Of a stretch of DNA of 64,000 nt, positions 8,572-17,785 are shown one piece after another. Positions within the stretch are counted from its first letter, which is position 1, and each line of letters starts with the position of its first letter. Both the position numbers and the translations under genes were made by a program. The notes beneath the pieces are model-generated. The model was not told the DNA's origin, ran no database searches, and was given only the letters and a program-made list of their open reading frames with translations. Source of the stretch: G963662605 sp963662605 (lineage in GTDB: Bacteria; Bacteroidota; Ignavibacteria; Ignavibacteriales; Ignavibacteriaceae); the NCBI GenBank assembly GCA_963662605.1, contig OY759785.1:1922001-1986000 (forward strand), read 5' to 3'.

Positions 8572-9720
8572 ATGAGCAAATTCACAACACGAAGTACAAG
8601 TTTTAATTCTGCTGCTGTTGAGCAGGATTTGATTATCGAGGAAACTGCCACTACAAGACGAATATTTCGAGCTGTAATTAATGATGTAAAATTAACAGCA
8701 GGTGAAACAGTAAGTGGTACGATAATTCATCAAAGAAAGGGGCAAGATGAAAATTGGACTGATTATGAACCTATAAATCTTGCAACACTAAAAGCCGGAG
8801 AAGGGGTACGCCTTAAATTCCATAGTGAAACATTAAAAAAATTTTATGAAATCCTTAAAGAGCTTTATACACTGGGACAAGAAGGTGTGCGCATGGGTGT
8901 AAGAGAGTTCTTAGTTGGCGAAATTGAAAGCTTTATTGAAGTCCCCAGCAATCGAAAACAATTTGTACAAAAACTTTTAGAGCAAAATTTTGGCGAAGAG
9001 ATTTGGAAAGAGCTAACTGATACGAATCCGGATTTGGTAACGAGGTTGTCAAGAGCACGTATTCAGCATGAGCGAAGTGAGGCTTTAGAAGAGTTTGAGC
9101 ATAGCTTAATCGATGAGGAAAAGAACGAAGCTTATTGGCAACAATTTTTTTATCAGAACCAATGGATATTTGGATATGGATTAAATTATCAGTTTTTATC
9201 TCTTTTAATGGACCAAGCTAATTATGGTGGTAGTGATTATACTGGGAAAGGTAGTCAAAACGGTGATTTCTTGATGTCATCAAATGCAATGGCGAAGTTT
9301 ACCTGTTTGGTCGAGATCAAGAAACCAATTACAAATTTGCTAACATATACCGCTGAAAATAAACCAAAGCAATATCGGAACGGAGTATATCTTCTAAGTA
9401 GAGAGTTAACTGGCGCAGTAAGTCAACTACAAGTGAATTGCAATAGCTGGCAGGAAACATCCAGAAACAGGAAAAATGATAGGGGATTGCACGCGAATAA
9501 TATAAATACTGTTATGCCAAAAGGAGTTTTGATAATTGGAAATACTAAGGAGTTGGATACAGACGATGCAACAGAAACATTCGAACTATATAGACGAAAC
9601 ATGTTTAACCCAGAGATTATAACCTTTGATGAACTACATGAAAGAGCGAAATTTATCGTGCATCGTGATATAATTAATAATGATGATAGTGAATTATCTT
9701 TAGATGATCTTGAATTTTAG
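8572..9720 (+). CDS. sduA: Shedu anti-phage nuclease SduA (DUF4263)
   Basis: A 382-residue protein matching the Shedu defence effector. The N-terminal part (about 30-120) is a beta-rich Shedu-type domain followed by a helix-rich linker. The C-terminal part (about 183-365) is a DUF4263 PD-(D/E)XK-type nuclease: NEAYWQQFFYQNQWIFGYG (185-203), then GDFL with Asp232, then LVEIKKP with Glu248 and Lys250, and a helix with QLQ (285-287). This is the expected D...ExK metal site. Shedu proteins are known to protect against phage by cutting nucleic acid. The gene is visibly more AT-rich than its neighbours, has only a weak ribosome site, and follows a REP-like element, all consistent with horizontal acquisition. 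The next gene starts 11 bases later. Function in this host is inferred. Confidence 0.85.
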   Translation: MSKFTTRSTSFNSAAVEQDLIIEETATTRRIFRAVINDVKLTAGETVSGTIIHQRKGQDENWTDYEPINLATLKAGEGVRLKFHSETLKKFYEILKELYTLGQEGVRMGVREFLVGEIESFIEVPSNRKQFVQKLLEQNFGEEIWKELTDTNPDLVTRLSRARIQHERSEALEEFEHSLIDEEKNEAYWQQFFYQNQWIFGYGLNYQFLSLLMDQANYGGSDYTGKGSQNGDFLMSSNAMAKFTCLVEIKKPITNLLTYTAENKPKQYRNGVYLLSRELTGAVSQLQVNCNSWQETSRNRKNDRGLHANNINTVMPKGVLIIGNTKELDTDDATETFELYRRNMFNPEIITFDELHERAKFIVHRDIINNDDSELSLDDLEF

Positions 9721-9731
9721 GAATATTATCG

Positions 9732-10754
9732 ATGGAAGAGATGGAAGACATTGTCGAACAGTATAAAAGGCAACTTCTAGAAGAAGAAAAGGAAGAACTA
9801 GCTAAGAACTCAGGTACAATAGCTGAGTTTAAGGTATATTGTAAATCTAAGGGGGTTTCTCTTGGAGATGATGATTTCCGTTACTTCCAAAAAATAGGTG
9901 TTGTTGCAATCAGTCCGAACTTAATTACAAATATTTGTCAAGATATAATTTTTGACAAAGATAAATTGGTGAAATTTGACGATTTAGTAAAAGACTTTGG
10001 AAAATTACGTTTAGAATCAGGATATGTGCCAACTGAAAATTATATGCTATTGGCTAGTCCTTTTTTTAGAAGAGGGTTTCATGAAGAAAATAACTACGCC
10101 CCTCGTTTCTTGGAACTGTTTTTAGGAAGGAAGATGAGATCTATTAAGTCCATTGCTTTGGACTTAGATCGTGTCAGAATTGATGTTGATGGGCCTATGT
10201 GCTTTGAGTTTGATACGTGGTATGGACCAAAGTTTAATGATGCTATTGAGAATATCAGTGACGGCGCCGTTAAAATAAGGCCTCCACTTGATTTGCAAGA
10301 ACGGTTTATTTCTTTTTACTTTGCGGATGCTTATTCACTCGATGTATTGTGGTCAACAAAGGACCGAATACGTACTTTCCAATTGGAGGAATTTAAAACA
10401 GAAGCGGTTAAGATTGAAAATTCTAATAACACCTATTTCCCAGTAAGATACATCCATGCCGAATATGATTCAGACATGAATAAATTCAGGCATCTTGATG
10501 GAGCTATTCATCTATATAAGGAACAACAGTACTTTGATAGACGAGATAAAGATCTAAACTATTATCGAAATAACTTTAATACTATTAAACCCTATTCCAT
10601 TAAATTATTTAAATTTAATGGAGAAATTGAGAATGAAGATTTCATTGAATTCACTGCGCAATTTTTAACCCAAAATCCTCTAATACATGAATATTTCACA
10701 GGTAAATATCCAGATTATATTAGTATTGATTTCATACGTTCAACTATAAAATGA
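9732..10754 (+). CDS. Unrecognised protein encoded next to SduA
   Basis: A 340-residue cytoplasmic-looking protein with no signal peptide or membrane segment. Residues 1-27 form a Glu/Lys-rich helix, probably a coiled coil. The middle contains LDLDRVRIDVDG (about 143-154) and FEFDTWYGPKFND (158-170), and the C-terminal half HLDGAIHLYKEQQYF (254-268). I recognise no known domain and no obvious nuclease or ATPase motif. It begins 11 bases after the sduA stop, with a TAGGAA ribosome site overlapping that stop, and shares the AT-rich composition, so the two are very likely cotranscribed and acquired together. It could be a regulator, immunity or sensing partner of the nuclease, but nothing in the sequence decides this. 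Confidence 0.75.
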   Translation: MEEMEDIVEQYKRQLLEEEKEELAKNSGTIAEFKVYCKSKGVSLGDDDFRYFQKIGVVAISPNLITNICQDIIFDKDKLVKFDDLVKDFGKLRLESGYVPTENYMLLASPFFRRGFHEENNYAPRFLELFLGRKMRSIKSIALDLDRVRIDVDGPMCFEFDTWYGPKFNDAIENISDGAVKIRPPLDLQERFISFYFADAYSLDVLWSTKDRIRTFQLEEFKTEAVKIENSNNTYFPVRYIHAEYDSDMNKFRHLDGAIHLYKEQQYFDRRDKDLNYYRNNFNTIKPYSIKLFKFNGEIENEDFIEFTAQFLTQNPLIHEYFTGKYPDYISIDFIRSTIK

Positions 10755-10799
10755 AATTTGCGGGTAACAACATAGCTATGTAATTCTTCCTAAAAATTA

Positions 10800-10842
10800 A
10801 TCCGTGAAAATCTGCATTATCAGCGTCATCCGCGTTCTATTA
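10800..10842. repeat. Dispersed repeat, family B, copy 2
   Basis: Contains TCCGTGAAAATCTGC and CAGCGTCATCCGCGTTCTATT, the same order as copy 1 without the GC-rich insert. It separates the Shedu pair from the flavodoxin-family gene and faces copy 3 in inverted orientation. Confidence 0.75.
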
Positions 10843-10845
10843 ATT

Positions 10846-11481
10846 CTATCTCACAAAATTGGTCATTACCTTACGCACGGGTGCGGGCGGGGGAATGGTT
10901 TCTTTCGTCGCCGCGAGCGATTTAATGAGCCAGGCCATTCTGCTGCCGAGAATTTCCAATATCTGAACGCCTTCGTCATCTTTCAAAACTTCTTCGGGGA
11001 GTCTGCCGTGAATGACATTCCAATAATTCGATGAAGGAATAACCATCTCGGAATACATGATGAATTGATTTAACGCGGCGAATGTCATAGAGCCGCCGGT
11101 TCTGCGGACTGCGGTAACTACTGCTCCGACTTTATTTCTGAACAAGCCGCCGTTGGCTCCTGCTACATAAAAAGCTCTGTCGCAGAAACTCTTCATGGTA
11201 CCGCCTATACCGGAATAATGAACAGGGGAGGCGAGAATAATGCCGTCCGCGTCTTTCATTTTCTGAACGCCCTCATTTACGGGATCGTTCTTGATGCCGC
11301 ATTCTTCGTCTTTGTTCTTACCGCAGGTACCGCATGCACGACATCCCTGGATAATTTTATTACCGATATGGAGAATTTCAAATTCAATGCCGTTTTCTTC
11401 CAATGCCGAGCCGACGATTTTTAAAGCGTGATAGGTGTTGCCTTCTTTGTGAGGACTTCCGTTTATTGCTACTACTTTCAT
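10846..11481 (-). CDS. Flavodoxin-family NAD(P)H-dependent FMN reductase
   Basis: A 211-residue flavodoxin-fold oxidoreductase of the NADPH-dependent FMN reductase / iron-sulfur flavoprotein type. The FMN phosphate loop is GSPHKEGNT near the N-terminus, then CRACGTCGKNKDEECG, a Cys cluster like those that bind Fe-S or act in thiol chemistry. ILASPVHYSGIGGTMKSFCDRAF follows, as expected for the family. The start at 11481 (MKVVAINGSPH) was chosen over longer frames because the family begins there and GGGA lies just upstream. The gene is bracketed by inverted copies of a dispersed repeat. The substrate cannot be told. Confidence 0.85.
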   Translation of the reverse strand: MKVVAINGSPHKEGNTYHALKIVGSALEENGIEFEILHIGNKIIQGCRACGTCGKNKDEECGIKNDPVNEGVQKMKDADGIILASPVHYSGIGGTMKSFCDRAFYVAGANGGLFRNKVGAVVTAVRRTGGSMTFAALNQFIMYSEMVIPSSNYWNVIHGRLPEEVLKDDEGVQILEILGSRMAWLIKSLAATKETIPPPAPVRKVMTNFVR

Positions 11482-11530
11482 GAACATCCCAAATAAATAT
11501 GATATTAGATATGCCAAAATACAAAATCTT

Positions 11531-11590
11531 CGGAATAGAACGCGGATGACCACGCCGTCGGCGGGCAGGCACGGATTTCCGCTGATGTAT
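11531..11590. repeat. Dispersed repeat, family B, copy 3 (inverted)
   Basis: The reverse complement of the family B repeat: AATAGAACGCGGATGAC, a GC-rich CGGCGGGCAGG insert as in copy 1, then CACGGATTTCCGCTGATG. It lies just upstream of the flavodoxin-family gene. Confidence 0.75.
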
Positions 11591-11740
11591 TTTTGGAGGA
11601 CGTAGAAAATTGTTGCACAGCATAGTTAAAAAGTGTTAAATTTACACTTATTGAAATTTGCTAAGTGAAAACTTGAAAAAAACGAATGACATTTCCACCG
11701 GATTTTCTATTTTTAATCTGCAAATAAATAATGCTTCAAT

Positions 11741-13267
11741 ATGAAAACTTATAAATCACTCGTCAGTTCCTGCCTGTTTATCGGATGTATGATTCTGATA
11801 TCAGTCCCTTTACTCAATGCTCAAGATAAACCTGCCGGCAAAGGCATTACCTGGAAAACCGCTCTGCCTTCCATCGCAAAAACCGAAATTACTATTACCC
11901 AATTCGGTGGTGTGGGCGATGGTAAAGTATTGAATACCGAAGCTTTTACCAAAGCGATTGAGTCACTCTCAAAAAAGGGAGGCGGAAAGTTAATCATACC
12001 CGCAGGGATCTGGTTGACGGGCCCGATCCAACTTAAAAGCAATATCGAAATTCACCTGAACACCGCTGCAATGATTCAATTCAGCCGAGATTTCAGTTTA
12101 TATCCTCTCTCTGTCGTAGATACGAAAGGAGAAAAAGAAGTTTGTGCAGCATCGCCTATTAATGGAAGTGATTTAACCAATGTCGCTATCACCGGGCAAG
12201 GTATAATTGACGGCGGCGGAGACGCATGGCGGCAGATCAAAAAAGGCAAGCTGACTGAAAATGAATGGAAAGCTTTAGTGAAATCGGGTGGAGTACTTTC
12301 AAAATCAGGGGACACCTGGTATCCGAACACGTCTGCTATGGAGGGGGGCAAGATGGTTGATGAATTGAAAAAGAATCGAACACTGGATGTAAAAGCGTAT
12401 GAGCCATATCATGCATACTTAAGGCCTAAGATGATTCGACTTATTAACTGCAAAAAGGTATTAATTCAGGACGTTATTGTTCAGAATCCGCCTAATTGGA
12501 CAATAAATCCTGTGTTATGTGAGGATGTATCCATTTTGCATGTAACTGTAAAAAATGACGAGACTGCGCAGAACAGCGATGCGCTGGATTTGGAATCATG
12601 CAGGCGTTCTGTCGTTCGGGGATGTGTTTTTGATGTTGGCGATGATGGTATCTGTGTTAAATCCGGTAAGGATGAAGAAGGCAGAAGAATCGGTGTGCCG
12701 ACAGAAAACCTACTCGTTGAGGACTGCACCGTATTTCATGCTCACGGAGGTTTTACCATCGGGAGTGAAATGTCGGGTGGTGTGAAGAATGTTTGGGTGA
12801 ATAATTGCACATTCATCGGAACCGACATCGGCCTGCGTTTTAAGAGTACGCGCGGACGCGGGGGAGTTGTTGAGAATATCCATATTTCAAATATTATGAT
12901 GTCAGGTATTACCGGCGATGCTATCAATTTCAATCTGTATTACGGCGGCAAGTCACCTTTGGATGATACTTCAACAACTATTGAAACCAATGCCCCTTCT
13001 GTTAATGAGGAAACACCTCAGTTTAAAGACATTCATATAAAAGATGTCGTATGCCGTGGTGCGAAGGCGGCAATCGTGCTTCAGGGTCTGCCGGAGATGC
13101 CGTTGCAGAATATCTCGTTGACAAATGTTGTGTTGACATCACAAAAAGGTGTCTCGGTGATAGATGCGGATGGAATCACGTTCGATAACGTTAAAGTTGA
13201 GAATGCGGCAGGACAGGCGATAAAAACACTTCGGGTTAAAAATTCCAAACTGGATTTAGTGAAATGA
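11741..13267 (+). CDS. Glycoside hydrolase family 28 (polygalacturonase-like)
   Basis: A 508-residue secreted enzyme. A signal peptide (1 to about 27, ending LLNAQ) precedes a right-handed beta-helix of the GH28 pectinase family, with the usual N-terminal ITQFGGVGDG and GGGKLIIPAG motifs. The catalytic motifs are visible: NSD (Asp280), DVGDDG (Asp301 and Asp302), HGG (about 335-337) and the substrate-binding RFKSTRGRGG (366-375). The family hydrolyses galacturonan backbones, or exo-acts on uronate termini. It is the first gene of a three-gene operon; its stop overlaps the ATG of the transporter (ATGA at 13264-13267). Exact substrate (polygalacturonan, rhamnogalacturonan or another uronate chain) is not decided by the motifs. 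Confidence 0.92.
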   Translation: MKTYKSLVSSCLFIGCMILISVPLLNAQDKPAGKGITWKTALPSIAKTEITITQFGGVGDGKVLNTEAFTKAIESLSKKGGGKLIIPAGIWLTGPIQLKSNIEIHLNTAAMIQFSRDFSLYPLSVVDTKGEKEVCAASPINGSDLTNVAITGQGIIDGGGDAWRQIKKGKLTENEWKALVKSGGVLSKSGDTWYPNTSAMEGGKMVDELKKNRTLDVKAYEPYHAYLRPKMIRLINCKKVLIQDVIVQNPPNWTINPVLCEDVSILHVTVKNDETAQNSDALDLESCRRSVVRGCVFDVGDDGICVKSGKDEEGRRIGVPTENLLVEDCTVFHAHGGFTIGSEMSGGVKNVWVNNCTFIGTDIGLRFKSTRGRGGVVENIHISNIMMSGITGDAINFNLYYGGKSPLDDTSTTIETNAPSVNEETPQFKDIHIKDVVCRGAKAAIVLQGLPEMPLQNISLTNVVLTSQKGVSVIDADGITFDNVKVENAAGQAIKTLRVKNSKLDLVK

Positions 13268-14619
13268 AAAAGCAAGGAAATTTCCGCTGGGTAGTATGCG
13301 GATTGTTATTTTTTTCAGTTTCGATCAACTACATTGACCGTTTAACAATCGGCATATTAAAAAGTCCCTTGAGCCAGTTGCTCGGATGGAGCGATATTGA
13401 TTACGGAAATATTGCCGCAGCTTTTTCATTTGCATACGCTGCGGGGTATCTATTCGGCGGCCGTCTGATAGATAAGCTTGGCGTAAAGCGTGGACTACCG
13501 ATATTTGTGTTTGTATGGAGTATTGCAGCCACTGCTCACGGCCTATGCGGATTTATCGGCGTGACCGAGCAATTCAGAATGAGCTTACCGTGGTTCTCTT
13601 GGGCGGAAAAGGGAATTATCTTCATGACGCTGACAATGCCATTGACCGCCGCAGGATTTATGTTTGCCCGAATTATTCTCGGACTTTCTGAGGGCGGTAA
13701 CTTTCCTGCATCCATTAAAATCGTCGCCGAGTGGTTTCCGGTAAAAGAACGTGCACTGGCAACAGGAATATTCAATGCAGGAACAAACGTCGGCGCTGTT
13801 ATTTGTCCTTTGGTTGTAAACTGGCTCTTTATTACCTGGGGATGGGAAGCTGCTTTTTATCTTACAGGATTAACGGGATTTATCTGGCTGATTTTTTGGT
13901 GGTTTTTATATGAGCAGCCTGAAAAACATAAGCGTTTATCTCCGGAGGAGTTGAAGTATATCAGAGACGGGCAGCCTGAACCCGAACCGGAAGGAAAGAA
14001 AATACCCTGGTTAGCTCTTCTTAAATACCGTGCTGTATGGGCTTACATTATTGCAAGTATTCTCGCGGGTCCCGCGTGGACATTCTATCAATTCTTTTTA
14101 CCGGATTTTTTAAAACGGAATTTTAATTTGAACCTCACCGCTACGGCATGGTGGACAAGCGCGTTTTATTTTATTGCCGCAGTCGGGGGAATCGCCGGAG
14201 GCTGGCTTGCCGGTAAACTTCTTGATATGGGAAAGAGTTTGAATACATCCCGCAAAGTGACCATGCTGATTTGTGCCTTGGCAGTTGTCCCGGTTTTTCT
14301 TGCGCCATCCGTTAACAACGCTTTTCTTGCTACGGTCATTGTCGGCATTGCAGGCTCCGCTCATCAGGGCTGGAGCGCCAATTTGTTCAGCATCGCTTCC
14401 GACACCATGCCTAAAGAGGCAATCAGTTCAGTTGTCGGGCTCGGCGGATTTGTCACATACTTTACCGGTGGTTTTATTAATGCGTTTACAGGGCATATAT
14501 TACAAAGGACAGGAAGTTATCTCTATGTGTTTATGTATTTTTCCTGTATGTATCTTATCTCATTGCTCGTGATTCAACTATTAATTCCAAAAATCGGAAG
14601 AGAGCATGCAAGGAGCTGA
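13264..14619 (+). CDS. MFS transporter, ExuT-like hexuronate symporter
   Basis: A 451-residue integral inner-membrane protein with about 12 hydrophobic segments, of the major facilitator superfamily, anion:cation symporter group. The N-terminus (INYIDRLTIGILKSPLSQLLGWSDIDYGNIAAAFSFAYAAGYLFGGRLIDKLGVKRG) is typical of ExuT and GudP-type sugar-acid permeases, as is the FPASIKIVAEWFPVKERALATGIFNAG stretch. Position between a pectinase-like GH28 and a GH43 supports uptake of galacturonate or a related uronate. The start codon overlaps the GH28 stop, so translation is coupled. Confidence 0.9.
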   Translation: MKKQGNFRWVVCGLLFFSVSINYIDRLTIGILKSPLSQLLGWSDIDYGNIAAAFSFAYAAGYLFGGRLIDKLGVKRGLPIFVFVWSIAATAHGLCGFIGVTEQFRMSLPWFSWAEKGIIFMTLTMPLTAAGFMFARIILGLSEGGNFPASIKIVAEWFPVKERALATGIFNAGTNVGAVICPLVVNWLFITWGWEAAFYLTGLTGFIWLIFWWFLYEQPEKHKRLSPEELKYIRDGQPEPEPEGKKIPWLALLKYRAVWAYIIASILAGPAWTFYQFFLPDFLKRNFNLNLTATAWWTSAFYFIAAVGGIAGGWLAGKLLDMGKSLNTSRKVTMLICALAVVPVFLAPSVNNAFLATVIVGIAGSAHQGWSANLFSIASDTMPKEAISSVVGLGGFVTYFTGGFINAFTGHILQRTGSYLYVFMYFSCMYLISLLVIQLLIPKIGREHARS

Positions 14620-14623
14620 CAGC

Positions 14624-16129
14624 ATGAATGATTTTACGTATCCCTGGATTCCCGACCTGGGAAACGGCAGTTACAGGAATCCGGTACTATACGCCGATTA
14701 TTCCGATCCTGATGTAATCCGTGTCGGCGATGATTATTATATGGTGGCATCAAGTTTTAATTGTACACCCGGTTTGCCGATTCTCCATTCACGCGATCTG
14801 GTGAATTGGAAGCTGATTAATCACGCGTTAAAAAATGTTCCGGGTGAAAAATATTATGCCGTTCAGCCCGGCTGTGGTGTTTGGGCTCCTGCTATACGAT
14901 TTCATGATAACAAATATTGGATAGTTTTTCCTACTCCTGATGAGGGCTTTTATGTCATTACCGCAAATCATCCCGCGGAGCAATGGAGCGAACCGCATTT
15001 ACTGAAAGAGGGCAGAGGACTAATCGATCCCGCGCCGTTCTGGGATGATGACGGCAAAGCATATCTTGTGCACGCCTACGCGGGCTCAAGGGCGGGAATA
15101 AAGCATCTTCTCCGTATTTGTCCGATGGCTCCGGATTGCTCTCAATTACTCGGCGAAGGCGAAATAGTTTATAATAATCCCGAAAAACATCCGACTCTCG
15201 AAGGTCCAAAGCTGCAAAAACGTAACGACTGGTACTATATCTCGGCACCCGCAGGCGGTGTGCAGAACGGCTGGCAGGTGATATTGCGTTCGCATAATAT
15301 TTACGGTCCATATGAGGATAAGATTGTGCTTGCACAAAAGAATTCGAATATCAACGGGCCGCATCAGGGCGCGTTAGTTGATACGCCGCAAGGTGATTGG
15401 TGGTTCGTACATTTTCAGGATGCTGATGTGTACGGCAGAATCATTCATCTTCAACCCGTCAGGTGGGAAGATAATTGGCCGATGATAGGTATCAATCAGA
15501 ATGAGAACGGAGTCGGTGAACCTGTGATGGAATATAAGAAACCTGCGGCAGGGGATGTATGTATTCCGCAGACATCGGATGATTTTCAGAGTCCCGTTCT
15601 TGGTATACAATGGCAATGGAACGCGAATCACTTTGACAACTGGTATTCGCTTTCTGAAAATCCCGGATATTTGCGCCTTTATCCTCAACCGGCAAATCCG
15701 GATATTCGGTTACAGCCGAATTTACTACTGCAAAAATTTCCGGCGCGGAGTTTTACCGTTGAAACAAAATTGCAATTACATCCTAAGAGCGTTGGTGAAT
15801 CAGCGGGATTAGTAATAGCAGGTGAGACACAGTTCATGCTGGGATTTGAAAGCGCCGGCGACAAAAACATCATGGTGCTTAACCTCAATAACGAAAAGCA
15901 AATTATCACAGAGACAAGTAAGTCACAGATAACTCTAAAAGCGGAAGTTTCATTAGGCGGACAATTCACCCTGTCTTACTCTGTTGATGATACATTTATT
16001 TCACTGCCGCAAATCTTTCAGGCAGCGAAAGGGACGTGGATAGGCGCAAGGATAGGATTGTATTGCATAAAGCCGAGAGATGTGAAGCAAGTAGGTTATT
16101 CTGATATCTGCTATCTCAAATTTCAATAA
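14624..16129 (+). CDS. Glycoside hydrolase family 43 with C-terminal concanavalin-like domain
   Basis: A 501-residue enzyme without a signal peptide, so probably cytoplasmic. The N-terminal five-bladed propeller (about 18-320) carries the GH43 triad: Asp28 in YSDPDV (general base), Asp135 in LIDPAPFWDDDG (pKa modulator) and Glu193 in TLEGPKL (general acid). The C-terminal 190 residues form a beta-sandwich like those of beta-xylosidases. GH43 enzymes release xylose, arabinose or galactose from oligosaccharides. The ATG at 14624 is used because AAGGAG precedes it at the right spacing; it lies 4 bases after the transporter stop. The enzyme probably trims pectin- or xylan-derived oligosaccharides. 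Confidence 0.9.
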   Translation: MNDFTYPWIPDLGNGSYRNPVLYADYSDPDVIRVGDDYYMVASSFNCTPGLPILHSRDLVNWKLINHALKNVPGEKYYAVQPGCGVWAPAIRFHDNKYWIVFPTPDEGFYVITANHPAEQWSEPHLLKEGRGLIDPAPFWDDDGKAYLVHAYAGSRAGIKHLLRICPMAPDCSQLLGEGEIVYNNPEKHPTLEGPKLQKRNDWYYISAPAGGVQNGWQVILRSHNIYGPYEDKIVLAQKNSNINGPHQGALVDTPQGDWWFVHFQDADVYGRIIHLQPVRWEDNWPMIGINQNENGVGEPVMEYKKPAAGDVCIPQTSDDFQSPVLGIQWQWNANHFDNWYSLSENPGYLRLYPQPANPDIRLQPNLLLQKFPARSFTVETKLQLHPKSVGESAGLVIAGETQFMLGFESAGDKNIMVLNLNNEKQIITETSKSQITLKAEVSLGGQFTLSYSVDDTFISLPQIFQAAKGTWIGARIGLYCIKPRDVKQVGYSDICYLKFQ

Positions 16130-16130
16130 A

Positions 16131-16161
16131 AAACGGCTATCCTTTTTGAGAATAGCCGTTT
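16131..16161. terminator. Bidirectional terminator after the pectin operon
   Basis: A 10-bp perfect stem (16131-16140 with 16152-16161) with an 11-nt loop. It is A-rich on the left flank, with T residues on the right, between the converging GH43 and TPR genes. Confidence 0.8.
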
Positions 16162-16180
16162 AATTATTTAAGCAAATCGT

Positions 16181-17200
16181 TTATAATTTGGGATTCCGAA
16201 TATCCAATATGTAATCTTTCAACATTTTGTGTACCTTTTCCGATTGCGCGTATATTAAATGCGGATTTGAAGGTAATAGGCATTCAAAAAGAAAAAACAT
16301 TTCAAATTTATCTTCATTTGCTGCTTCCGATAACACCCTTAATTGTACATCATCCTTAAAATCATTATCGGCATTCTTCAATGTTAGTAACTGATCTATT
16401 AAACACTCTTTCTCTTCGAAGAATTCCGTTTCTTCAACTGATTTATTATATTTTTTTCTAAAATTCGCCTTATAATTAGGTTCATATTCCCACATAGCTT
16501 TTGCAGCAGCATAACCGATCCAGTCTTTGTGCATATAGACATTCACCTGATTAACGCCAGTTTTCATCAACTCATACTGTGGAGTGAAATTCCATAAGTC
16601 GCTTTCATGCTTGGCCGCTTTAAAAATTTTTGTAAACGATTTTGCAATTGATGGATGGTTCCTGTTATACATGATTGCATATGTAATCTCTTCTAATGCA
16701 TCACTTTTTTCATCCATATCGTAATATAGATCCGCCAGAAACCAGTGTGCCATATAATCGAAAGGATTTACTTCAACCGCCTTCTTATATTCCGTTTCCG
16801 AGTTTTTATAATCTCTTTTCAGTGAATACACTTGCGCTGCATATGTGTGAAAGGTTGATATGCTTGGCGATAAAGCGATGAGCTTATTATAGCAAACAAG
16901 CGCACTATCGTATTGTTTATCCGAGAAAAAACTTTCTGCTTTGTCAAAAATGGAATTTTCCTCATCAGATAATGAATAAGTTTTCACTACGGGGCCGTGA
17001 TCTGTCTGGCAGAGGTAATATGTAGTATTGATTACGTCGCCAGCATTCGATTTTGATTTTATTTTTTTGTCGAGATTATTAATACTATAACTGAATGGTG
17101 AGGCATCCATTATTTTTAATACTTCGGAAGGTAATTTGAAATCCTGGCTCATAGCGACACATGTAAAGAAGCCAAAGACAAATAACAACAGCTTTTTCAT
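16181..17200 (-). CDS. Secreted TPR-repeat protein
   Basis: A 339-residue protein with a signal peptide (MKKLLLFVFGFFTCVAMSQ). Residues about 85-190 contain at least three tetratricopeptide-like helical pairs (YDSALVCYNKLIALSP, YKNSETEYKKAVEVNP, SDALEEITYAIMYN), a protein-interaction scaffold. The C-terminal part is helical and unassigned. The ATG at 17200 was chosen because GTGGAG lies just upstream; a longer GTG-started frame would use that ribosome site as coding sequence. The partner is unknown. Confidence 0.8.
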   Translation of the reverse strand: MKKLLLFVFGFFTCVAMSQDFKLPSEVLKIMDASPFSYSINNLDKKIKSKSNAGDVINTTYYLCQTDHGPVVKTYSLSDEENSIFDKAESFFSDKQYDSALVCYNKLIALSPSISTFHTYAAQVYSLKRDYKNSETEYKKAVEVNPFDYMAHWFLADLYYDMDEKSDALEEITYAIMYNRNHPSIAKSFTKIFKAAKHESDLWNFTPQYELMKTGVNQVNVYMHKDWIGYAAAKAMWEYEPNYKANFRKKYNKSVEETEFFEEKECLIDQLLTLKNADNDFKDDVQLRVLSEAANEDKFEMFFLFECLLPSNPHLIYAQSEKVHKMLKDYILDIRNPKL

Positions 17201-17785
17201 TGGGGACTCCACTTGATAAATGGCATTAATTTATATTCTAATTTATAAAAATATTTGAAATATTGTAATATGGCAAATCATGATTGATTTGCCCTGTCAA
17301 GAAGCAAATTCTGGCTTATTTACAATTCCTATATGTGCGAACAAGCGGGCGAGTCTGACTCGCAAATGATTTCCGCCGCTTAGCGTGATGAATCGGTGCA
17401 GGCAGAAAGGTATGAAATGCCTGATTGCGGTAAGACCTGTGCGCTCTGTACTGAGGGATTTTGTTAAAACTCTAAAAAGATTTAATTAATGAAGATTTTT
17501 TAATAATTCATTGATTCGTTTTGTCCGGATGAAAAAAATATATTCAGGGAATCAAGATTTTGATTGTGAATTTAATTTGAATTAAGTAGTTTTTTACTCA
17601 ATAATGCAATTAAGTTGAAATTTCTCTCTGGTGGGCGTAAAATTTGCATTTAAAATCCTATACCGGGCACAAATCGCAAGTAATATTTTATAAGTAGTGT
17701 TGATGTTGAATTAATATTGTATGGTAATGAGTTGGAGAGAGAGTATATGTTTGCCCGATTGTATGTTAGCGCCCGATGAGGGATA
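17201..17785. other. Long intergenic region upstream of the sensor kinase pair
   Basis: About 585 bases, divergently flanked. It should hold promoters in both directions. Only a small palindrome (GCGAGTCTGACTCGC, 17349-17363) is apparent, perhaps an operator or a decayed repeat. No gene seen. Confidence 0.5.
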
